Positions 20,901 to 29,574 of a stretch of DNA of 64,000 nucleotides are shown here, piece after piece. Numbering within the stretch: the first letter of the stretch is position 1; each line of letters begins with the position of its first letter. The DNA is from Amoebophrya sp. A120 (taxonomy: Eukaryota; Sar; Dinophyceae; Syndiniales; Amoebophryaceae): assembly GCA_905178155.1 (NCBI GenBank), contig CAJINV010000007.1, forward strand, positions 404,020 to 468,019, written 5' to 3'. The notes below the pieces were generated by a model. It was not told the origin of the DNA, ran no database searches, and was given only the letters and a program-made list of their open reading frames with translations. Both the position numbers and the translations under genes were made by a program.

Positions 20901-23900
20901 GGGTATGTTCGGGGGTGTGTCAGGGGTATGCAAATGGCAGTCAGTCACGACCTGAATACAAATTTTTGGCGAAAAAGCAGAAGGCGGGGTATAAACATAC
21001 CCCAGACACACCCCAGACATACCCCAGACAGACCCCCGAACACACCCCAGGCAAAAAGTCCGAACATACCCCAGACACACCCCGGACGGACTTTCGGGCA
21101 CACCCCGGGCAGGCTTTCGGACACACCCCGGCCAAACTTTTGGACTTTGTCATGTGAGGGTTGGCCCAAACAAGTCCAGTCTGTCACGCGAGACCGTGTG
21201 GCCAAGGGGCGAAAGCCCTAGGTCAGCGCGGGGACTCTGTCCCCGCGTCATGACCTAGGGGCCAGCTGGGGGCGCTTCCCGGACACCGCGCGGCCAAGGG
21301 GCGAAAGCCCTAGGTCAGCGCGGGGACTCTGTCCCCGCGCCATGACCTAGGGGCCAGCTGGGAGTGCTTCCCGGACAAAGCGCGGCCAAGGGGCGAAAAC
21401 CCTAGGCCAGCGCGGGGACGCGTCATGGCCTAGGGGCCGGCTGTGGGTGCTTCCCGGACACCGTGGGGCCAAGGGGCGAAAGCCCTAGGCCAGCGCGGGG
21501 ACTCGGTCCCCGCGTCATGGCCTAGAGGCCGGCTGTGCGCGCTTCCCGGACACCGCGCGGCCAAGGGGCGAAAGCCCTGGGCCGGCGCGGGGACTCGGTC
21601 CCCGCGTCATGGCCTAGTAGGGGCCAGCTGCGAGCGCCCCCCGGACACCGTGCGGCCAAGGGACGAAAGCCCTAGGCCAGCGCGGGGCCTCGGTCCCCGC
21701 GTCATGGCCTAGGGGCCGGCTGTGAGCGCCCCCCGGACACCGTGCGGCCAAGGGACGAAAGCCCTAGGCCAGCGCGGGGCCTCGGTCCCCGCGTCATGGC
21801 CTAGGGGCCGGCTGTGGGTGTTTCCCGGACACCGTGTGGCCAAGGGGCGAAAGCCCTAGGCCAGCGCGGGGACTCGGTCCCCGCGTCATGGCCTAGGGGC
21901 CGGCTGTGAACGTTTCCCGGACACCGTGCGGCCAAGGGGCGAAAGTCCTAGGCCCGCCAGCGCGGGGACTCGGCCCCCGCGTCATGGCCTAGGGGCCAGC
22001 TTTGAGCGCTCCCCGGACACCGTGCAGCCAAGGGACGAAAGCCCTAGGCCAGCGCGGGGACTCGGTCCCCGCGTCATGGCCTAGGGGCCAGCTGTGAGCG
22101 CTGCCCGGACACCGTGCGGCCAAGGGACGAAAGCCCTAGGCCAGCGCGGGGACTCGGTCCCCGCGCCATGGCCTAGGGGCCGGCTGTGGGCGTTTCCCGG
22201 ACACCGTGTGGCCAAGGGGCGAAAGCCCTAGGCCAGCGCGGGGAGTCGGTCCCCGCGCCATGGCCTAGGGGCCGGCTCTGAGCGCTTCCCGGACACCGTG
22301 CGGCCAAGGGGCGAAAGCCCTGGCTGGGCCAGCGCGGGGACTCGGTCCCCGCGTCATGGCGTAGGGGCCAGCTGTGGGCGCTTCCCTTACACCGTGCGGC
22401 CAAGGGACGAAAGCCCTAGGCCAGCGCGGGGACTCGGTCCCCGCGTCATGGCCTAGGGGCCAGCCGTAGGCGCTTCCCGGACACCGTGCGGCCAAGGGGC
22501 GAAGGCCCTGGGCCAGCGCGGGGACCCGGTCCCCGCGCCATGGCCTAGGGGCAAGCTGTGAGCGTTTCCCGGACACTGTGCGGCCAAGGCAGGGGCGAAA
22601 GCCCTAGGCCAGTGCGGGGACTCGGTTCCCGGAAACCGCGCGGCAAAGCACGGGGCGAAAATAAGCCCTAGGCCAGCGCGGGGACTCGGTCCCCGCGTCA
22701 TGGCCTAGGGGCCAGCTGGTAGCGCTTCGTTCCCGGACACCGTGCGGCCACGGAGCGTCTGACTTCCCTTGGCCGCACGTTGTCCGGGAAGCGCTACCAG
22801 CTGGCCCCTAGGCCAGCGCGGGGACTCGGTCCCCACGCCATGGCCTAGGGGCAAGCTGTGAGCGTTTCCCGGACAACGTGCGGCCAAGGCAGGGGCGAAA
22901 GCCCTAGGCCAGTGCGGGGACTCGGTAGGTTCCCGGAAACCGCACGGCTAAGCACGGGGCGAAGATAAGCCCTAGGCCAGCGCGGGGACTCGGTCCCCGC
23001 GTCATGGCCTAGGGGCCAGCTGGTAGCGCTTCCCGGACACCGTGCGGCCAAGGGGCGAAAGCCCTAGGCCAGCGCGGGGACCCGGTCCCCACGCCATGGC
23101 CTAGGGGCTAGCTACGAACACTCCCCGGGCACCACACCGCGCGGCCGAGGAAGGGCGGGGCAAAGAAAAGCCCTAGGGCAGGGCGGGGCTCTGTCGCCGC
23201 GCCATGACCTGGGGGCCGGCTCCAGGCCCGGCGCAAGCTTCTTCTTTTCTTTTATCTTTGCGCCCGGCAGGCTAATGAATCTAGTGCGCGCAAGCAGGGG
23301 AGCCGCGTCCGCAGGCCCGTCGCGGGTCAGTGAATGCAAGGCGCGCCGAGATACCTAGCCGCAGGCGACCTGCCTGCCCAGTGTCACCGCGCAGACAAAT
23401 GCCGGAAGGTCGCCGCGCGGGGACTCTGTCCCCGTGCTCGGGCCTTGTTTGTCATGCATATCTGACATGACTCAAGAATCTGCGATGCATGGGCACGAAG
23501 CGGTCCTCTGACCTGTCATGCAGAAACGCAGTTTGCCATGCGGAACACGCAACACACAGAAGCCCAAAACTTTGTCATGCTTGGCTCCATATTGGAGTGG
23601 AACTCTCATTCACTTTTAGCATTACAAGTTTCCAGACCCAGACATATTTGCAATGCGTACTTCATCAGCGTTGGCAAAACTTCCGTCTTCATGTTCGCCT
23701 TCCACGCGGTCTTTCCCGGCCAGACGCCCGAGGACTCGCGTGCAATTTCTAAGCGCCCAGCGAATTGTTCCCTCGACTCCGGATTATAGTTCGCAGTCAA
23801 AGTGCTTGAGCCGGCGGGTGCTCCTGCTGCGGTAGCGGTAGCACCGTTATCAAGTTGAAAGAAAGTGCCCCGCCCCGAGAAGTTTGAGCTTCACTTGCGG

Positions 23901-26900
23901 TTCTTAAACGCGAAACTTCTTTATCTATGCATGCTTGCACGAAGACTGTTCCTCCTTCAGGTTTATCTAAGTGAGCAAAGCAGCGCCTGCCTGACAAGTC
24001 TCCCCTGTGCTTTCTTTCAGTACTAACACAGATTTAATATTTCGCCATTCATCTCATTCGAAAATCTGTAATGCTGCTCCATGCAGGGTGGCAAATGTTC
24101 CCATGGGCGGGAGCTTTCGCAATACAAGCGCCTTCAAGATATTAAAGTTCTGGGGCGAGTAGGGACAGCACCTTGCATATGGATAACCGTGGCCCACGAC
24201 CTCTCTACGAACCATGCCGCGTAGCGGATTCAGCTGGTTCCATTCCACACGACCTTGGTCTTCCCAGTTTTCTCCCGGCGCTGCGGAGCCGGACGCCGGC
24301 TCGGGATCCACCTCCGGCTGGTCACTCCTGTGCTCTTCTGCGTGGGGGACGCTGCTTGTCGCAGTTACGACACGGAAATCCACGCCCTGCACATCCGACA
24401 CCCTGCGCTGCCGTACGCGCTTGAGACAGATGCTTCCCGTACTCGGGAAAGAAAGGCGCGGGTCGCGCTCTTGTCCTCCGGCCCTTTCATGTGCCTCGCC
24501 TCTCCACAGCGGGAACCCTTGGATCTCCACGTTGGCATTTCGATATAACAAGACGTAGTTCGGGTGCGGGGATCAAGAGGAAAAACGCCCTGGCGGTGCC
24601 ACCTCCAGCGAAGAGGCACAGAAATGTCTGGTCTGTGCTGGCATGACTTATTTGTACTTCATGCGAAGTAAAGTCCGTGAAAACTACTTAATGACATAGT
24701 CATCGATTTGTGCGCCTTTTCTTCAGGAGCTAGGCATAAAAAACAGCAGCCCGCACCTGAAAAGTGATAGTACTGCACTGACTGTGCCTCTATACAACCG
24801 AGACTCGTTGCGCAGTGCCTTTTTATTGCTACTGAACTGCTTCGCATGCGAGACGGTAAAAAAATTTTCATCAAAAGCCAAACGCTTGATCTCTTCTATC
24901 TAACGCCAGGGCAGATGTGGTTTTCAACATTGTGATAGCGAGCCCCCCCTCTTCTGCTGTTCCAAGCACCACTGCTCTCCTTTGCCGTCCTCCTCTCCCG
25001 CCCGAGTCATGCCCCGAAATTCTAGATCAAGCTCCGCCGCGCTGGCACGGTACGGTCGCCACAGGTAGTGCGCTGGTTCGAAAGCCAGCTTTATCCTGTG
25101 CAAAAGCGTCCCCGCCCCAGAATCAATGGTTGGGAAGTGGTCTGCAACACTAATCTAGGAACTTTGGGAACCACGCATGACAAGTTTCTTTCTGTAGGAT
25201 TGTTGTGCAGGTTCGCAAGGGCACCCACATCACGAATTCATCTCCTCATCCTGTTTACAGCAGCAAAAATGCCAAAACACGATGCAAAATGCCTCTCGTC
25301 ATGGGAGCGCGAATTGCCAGCATTCCTGTCATTGCAAATCTGCACCACAACTCTGGGGCGGGGACGACGTTTTTGCGCGGGATAAACTTTTGCAGGCAGT
25401 GACAGGAGGTGCGGCCTTCAGCTGGCGCTGCCATGTCATGACTCGCTGTGAAAGACAGCAACGTCGCTGCTTCGTCGTGCTGTTCTTCTTGGCGGGCGCC
25501 CTCGAGTGGTGGGAGTGCAAACCCCGCATTGTATCCCTGTGTGTATTTAAAGGAGTCCAAGTCCTGCGCGGCGCACCACTGCAGGTCGTCGTCATCCCGA
25601 CCGGAGGCTCCGTCCGTCGTTACTAGGCCCTGCCCGCTCGTCGGACCTTCGTTCGTCGGTAAGGGAGATGAAGTACTCGTGCCTACTTCGTCGTGAACTG
25701 CAGCCAGCTCCTCCGGCTCTGGCTCCGGCATGGACATCTGCTCTGGCACCATCGCAGGCCTATGCCGCCGCCCAGCAACACAGAAATAGTGATGGACAGG
25801 ACTGGGCTTCGGGATACGCATCAAGCACACACCCCCTTCATCTTCAGAGGGGCGAGGCACTACGGCGGTGGAAGTAGAGGCTCCTGAGCTGCTGCTGCTA
25901 GTACCTACTCCAGCTGATAACAAACGGCGGAGAAGCGTCCGAGCGTTTTCTACCAGGCGGTATTCTCGCCGCAGATATTTTTCGACATCAGCGGCAGACC
26001 CGACGGATGCTGCGTCATTACTAGAGGAGGCGGAAAGGTAACGCGCCACACTGCTGCTCTGGATGTACAGAAAACGCGCGTCGGCGGTAGAAAGCTGCTT
26101 GCTTTTGCACTGTGGCGCGCCAAAGGTGGTGGTCAGGCCGTTGTAGTTCCCGCCTCCGACATGTTGCTGCACTGCTAACGAAGGGGAAGTAGGACGGGGC
26201 GCACCACTGAAAACTGCCCACTGGTACTCCGCTGGGTCGTACGCGAGCCGTTGTACACACGCGCAATTCTGCCGGCCTAGCAGGAGGCGGGCTTGCCTCT
26301 TGTGGTGAAGGTACGCGTGAAGCGGTTGGTCATCAACACCCGCAGCACTTTCCGGAACCGCGGCAGAGGTGAAACCAGAGTCACTGGGGTCCTGCCTCAA
26401 ACCTGGATTCATGCTGAGGCGATCCCACGTATCCACCATGCTGTCCCAGGTCATGATGCCCGTGCCCAGCTCCCCTTGCTCGTCCCGCTCCTGCTCGAGC
26501 TTGCACGCATTTTCGGTCAGGTGCGCCACGCAGGCGAAGGCGATCCGGCCCCCTTGCCGCCACCGCAGTAAGTCGCTGAGGGCGGGCGTTTGCCGCAGGA
26601 CGCCCCCGGCTCGCGGCGGTGGCACACGCGCTTCGGGGGTATCCAGTGCAAATATGTCTGGGTCTGGAAAAGTGGAACTTGTAGTGCGTTTCTTGCATTT
26701 TTCCTGGAAAACCTGTGTTGCATGAGCAGCAGAAGTAGAGAAGCTTTCTTTGTCATGCAAATAAAACGCAATTTGTAATGCGTCCTAGGCATCAGCAGGC
26801 GTCTCAAAAACTTGTCATGCTTGGCTGCCATTGGAAGCGCCTCCATCATGCGCAATTCAGCATCACAAGTTATTTCCAGACCCAGACATATTTGCATTTG

Positions 26901-29362
26901 ATAGGGGGCGATAAAGAATGAATCCCGCGCGTTCAGCATCACCCAGTGGTCCAACTCTCCCGCGTCTAGGCTTTATCCTGAGTAACAACGTCCCCACACC
27001 AGAGTCAACAAGATGAGGAATCTGCTAGACAAACCAACCAGCTTTCGCTGTTTCGCATGACAAGTTTGCCCGCATACATAGCGTGGCCCTGTTTCGCTAG
27101 TTCAGCAGCATCACAGATCTAGCACATCATGCTGATTCTAGCATCACAAACTCCAAATAAAGACAACTAGAAATAAATGCTTCCCCTGGGGCTCCGCATG
27201 AGAAACTTTTTTGGCATGCAGATTCTGGGGTGGGGGCGATTTTACTCAGCATAGGCTCTCCTGCTCCCACCTTTGGGACCTCCGCCCCCCCTGCGCCCGA
27301 AATCTATTAATGTTATCGTGCCGAGACCCCTGCAAGGCTACCGACTCGGCTGCAAGAAAACCGTTGGTCCGGCTGCGCCACTCTTTCGCCCAGAGACCGA
27401 AATGCTTGTGCTCCACCCAGTGAGCCGGTGCCGCCTCCACTGGGTAGAGCTCCGGGGCGCTCCAGCAAGAGGGTCTTGTCTCTGCCCGGGCGGGCGCGCT
27501 CGTACCGGGCGCACGCGTACCGTCGGGCAGGCGCCTCGGGCGTACGTCGAAAACGGGCGCACGCGCGCCGGTGTGATCGTTGCTTGCCTGTAGCGCCTCC
27601 GCTTCCCGAAAGTGCGCAACCAGGTTGATGCCGTTTGTGAGATACAGATAAAAAGGGCTTTCGCGAACCTCCCCCCGGTCTGGGTCGAGGAACCCTTCGC
27701 GTAGCCCGGCCAGGTCGTGATGGAAGGGCAGAGCGCCCGGGGCGAACAGTATAGACTCCCGATCAGCGGCCCGCGCAAACTGTGCCTCTGCTTCTACAGC
27801 AGCTTGCTCCTGCTTGGGGCGAGGAGCTCTGCCGGTCGGCGCAGCGAGGTCCCAAGCCTGCACATCGAAGGGAGCCACGCTTACCAGGCCGTGTTCGTCC
27901 GGACACTCAATTTTCTGCATCTCCTCGAGTAAGAATTGCTCACCCGACTGTTGCAGGAGATGTCGCGCCGCCCAAAACTTGGCTCCCGCCGGACCCAGGA
28001 CCCCGTACCGCGCCACCGGGTGGGGAGCGGGGAACGTCGTGGGTGGACCACTGCTTACCACCGCAACCAGCGGTCGCAACATGGTGACCTGCAAGCCTCC
28101 GAGCTGGACCATGTCCGCCACCCGGCCTGAAGGGTATTCATCAATTGTGGCCTCGCCCGCCGAATTTCGCAGCGTCGCCACGTCCGTCGCGCCATCGTAG
28201 TGGTGCAGGGCCTGTCAAATGCAAAAGTGTCTGGGTCTGGAAGATTGCAGCTTGTCATGCTAAATCTGCAGCATGCAAAAATCTGTGTTGCATGAGTACC
28301 AAAAGTCGGCCAGTTTTGACCAAGTCGGGAGAGAGTTTCTCATGCAGGATGGGCATTAGAAAGGTCTCGCAGAATCTGTCATGCCAGGCCCTGCATTCAA
28401 GACCTCAGGGGTCATGGATGAAAGCAGCATGACAAATCGCGCATTCTTCCAGACCCAGACATTTTTGCATTTGATAGGACCGCCAACATGGGCCCTTCAC
28501 GACCGGTATTGCCGTCTACTAGCCTCTCCTGCTCTTTCTTTTCTGACCCGGTTTGCTCATTCCCATGACCCCCGCGCGGCTCTTCTCCTTCCCGGAGATA
28601 AGACTGGCGCCCTCGGTTCAAATGCACAATCGGTCGGGCCGAAAAACCGTCGCTCGCGTAGCCAAACAGCCGCCGCGCGTCGTCCAACTGCCCGGGGGAA
28701 ATCGTCGCGTGCTCGACGTGATAGCACCAGCACGGGAGGTGCTCCGCTTCTTGTTCGATGAGCAACTTAAAGTCTTCCTCCGGGGACCCGACGAGGGTGG
28801 TGAGCGCGCCGATTTTGTACCCATCCGCGGCAGCGCGCTTCGCGGCAATCTTGCTCTGCCTCTGCCACAGAAGCAGCTCGTTGTCCTTTTGGCTGTCGTG
28901 CCAGAACTCTGGGCCCCCAATGCGCAGCGTCGCTGCTCTTTTGTTCAAATATCGAACGTCTTTTTCCCTTTGCTCCCGCCAAAAGACGTCGCCGTGAGCA
29001 TATTCTTCCCGCTCCTCCGGCACCTGTAGCTGCCGTGCTGCCCGCGCAAACTCACTGCTTTCCATGTATCGACGACACTTGTCCCGGCCGATTACATGCA
29101 GCATGCGACTTACCAAGTTCCCGTGGTCTGTTTCAGCACCCTGCTCCTTCTTGTCTGATACATTCAGCTTGTCCTGGTCCCGCAGCTGTAGGCGCTGCAA
29201 CTTCTGCACAAGATCGCTCACGTCCGTCGCGTTGCCGGTGAAGGGGTCCCTCGTTCCGACTCGGTTCGCGGCTAAGATGCCGCCAAACTGGAGCTGTCGA
29301 AGCTGCTTCGCGGTGTCTTCCTTTCCCAGCCCTGGCATCAGACAGAAAACAGGCACACCCAT
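17909..29362 (-). CDS. Gene D1: long protein of unknown function, 13 introners
   Basis: Start ATG at 29362 (MGVPVFCLMPG), stop TAA at 17909. Removing 13 introners leaves 4911 bases (1636 residues). No family recognised. The N-terminal ~300 residues are charged and helical-looking (TAKQLRQLQFG, DVSDLVQKLQRLQLRDQDK). They are followed by a Gly/Pro-rich segment with a YPSGRVADMVQLGGLQ motif. A central part has WDSMVDTWDRLSMNPGLRQ, Ser-rich linkers and a Pro-Glu stretch. The C-terminal part has EYQPEGGHF, KRALALSLRKHQQRD and LDQKLAVVDPCGWRLVELIN. No signal peptide or membrane segment seen. D2 is its tandem paralogue and shares seven introners. Only ~210 bases separate the end of E1 from this start, with both genes on the same strand. 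Confidence 0.7.
18065..18363. mobile_element. Introner D1-i13 (family II, absent from D2)
   Basis: TCAACAGGAAAAATCTCCCC...TTTTTTCTCGCCATA. TSD GTCTC. D2 has GCGCGTCTCAGC uninterrupted. Confidence 0.85.
18531..18832. mobile_element. Introner D1-i12 (family II, absent from D2)
   Basis: GATCAAAAAGAAAAATCCCC...TTTTTCTTTTGATA. TSD GAACG/CAACG. D2 has one CAACG. Confidence 0.85.
18935..19352. mobile_element. Introner D1-i11 (family I, absent from D2)
   Basis: 418 bp, longer than most. TATCAAATGTAAAAGTGT...TTTTACATTTGATA. TSD GGTCG/GGTTG. D2 has the single GGTCGC site. Confidence 0.9.
19478..19735. mobile_element. Introner D1-i10 (family I, shared)
   Basis: TATGCATTGCAAATATGT...TTTTGCATTTGGTA. 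TSD TGAAA in both paralogues. Confidence 0.85.
19832..20040. mobile_element. Introner D1-i9 (absent from D2)
   Basis: TATGCAAGAAAAAAACTGCG...TTTTTTTTCTGGATA. TSD CATGT. D2 reads straight through AAAGCATGTGTCC. Confidence 0.9.
20291..20595. mobile_element. Introner D1-i8 (absent from D2)
   Basis: ATTACAATGAAAAATGCCCC...CTTTTCACTGTAATA. TSD AGTGCT. D2 shows the single site AGCGCC. Confidence 0.9.
20880..21150. repeat. Short CACCCCAGACATACCCC repeats in inverted arrangement
   Basis: A ~17-18 bp unit is repeated about ten times at 20990-21135, with reverse-complement copies at 20886-20932, so the two arms could pair. Lies inside D1-i7. Confidence 0.75.
21190..23160. repeat. 92-bp GC-rich satellite array (~20 units)
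   Basis: GGCCAAGGG(G/A)CGAAAGCCC recurs at intervals of 92 bp, with some of 83-97. About 16 regular units run to ~22600, followed by rearranged and inverted units (22700-22830 is a large inverted repeat). Each unit holds a hairpin: CCCTAGGCC and CGCGGGGAC on one side, GTCCCCGCG and GGCCTAGGG on the other. Frames through it are not genes. Confidence 0.9.
23847..24185. mobile_element. Introner D1-i6 (old, diverged; shared)
   Basis: TTATCAAGTTGAAAG...CATATGGATA with degenerate GCCCCGCCCC-type TIRs. TSD ACCG. Joins ...VVGHG to ATATAAG. Stops inside it show that it is not exon. Confidence 0.65.
24544..24937. mobile_element. Introner D1-i5 (old, diverged; shared)
   Basis: TATAACAAGACG...AACATTGTGATA with inner CGCCCTGGCG/CGCCAGGGC pair. 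TSD TCGA here, GCGA in D2. Frame in both paralogues needs element plus TSD plus one base. Confidence 0.65.
25092..25384. mobile_element. Introner D1-i4 (family III, shared)
   Basis: TATCCTGTGCAAAAGCGTCC...TTTTTGCGCGGGATA. TSD AGCTT/AACTT. Confidence 0.85.
26640..26903. mobile_element. Introner D1-i3 (family I, shared)
   Basis: TATCCAGTGCAAATATGT...TATTTGCATTTGATA. TSD GGGGG. Appears identical in D2. Confidence 0.85.
26973..27253. mobile_element. Introner D1-i2 (family III, shared)
   Basis: TTATCCTGAGTAACAACGTC...TTTTACTCAGCATA. TSD GGCT. Appears identical to 38434-38714 in D2. Confidence 0.85.
28213..28476. mobile_element. Introner D1-i1 (family I, shared with D2)
   Basis: TGTCAAATGCAAAAGTGT...TTTGCATTTGATA. 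TSD GGGCC/GGACC. On the coding strand the D2 counterpart can use GT-AG because its TSD begins GGT. Confidence 0.85.
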
Positions 29363-29481
29363 ATGACCACCAACATATCAGATTCATCATGACCGCGATC
29401 CTCATACTCATGAGAATTCCGCATCCACATTACAATCTGCATTCTACATGAAAAAAAACCACCTCTGTTGATGCTGACTCA

Positions 29482-29483
<2 letters not shown>

Positions 29484-29513
<30 letters not shown>
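29484..29513. repeat. (GA)n microsatellite between E1 and D1
   Basis: About 15 GA units in the 212-bp spacer. Duplicated identically at 41408-41437. Confidence 0.9.
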
Positions 29514-29516
<3 letters not shown>

Positions 29517-29574
29517 TTTTTTGGTGGAGATGGCAAGGAAGCTTTAGCTTTACCTCCTTTCTTCTAGTTGTATA

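Larger units (their letters stand above)
20808..23659. mobile_element. Giant introner D1-i7 carrying a satellite array
   Basis: 2852 bp between exact CTTCAT TSDs (20802-20807, 23660-23665). The left ~45 bp and right ~212 bp match family I (compare A2-i16). Everything between about 20853 and 23447 is foreign: short TACCCCAGACACACCCC-type repeats, then the 92-bp GC-rich array. D2 has an uninterrupted ...TLMKTEFAK... at this site. Confidence 0.9.

Noticed and set aside
21443-23051. Open frames on both strands of the satellite
   Set aside because: They repeat with the 92-bp unit and have the composition expected from GC-rich repeats; no gene.
21190-23160. CRISPR-like regular repeats
   Set aside because: Units of 92 bp run head to tail with no unique spacers, in eukaryotic DNA inside an intron-like element. 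This is a satellite array, not a CRISPR.
23797-24050. Exon-like frame SGRRCFAHLDKPEGG...
   Set aside because: It lies inside the degenerate introner D1-i6/D2-i8. The flanking exons join in frame without it, and the frame cannot be linked to either side.
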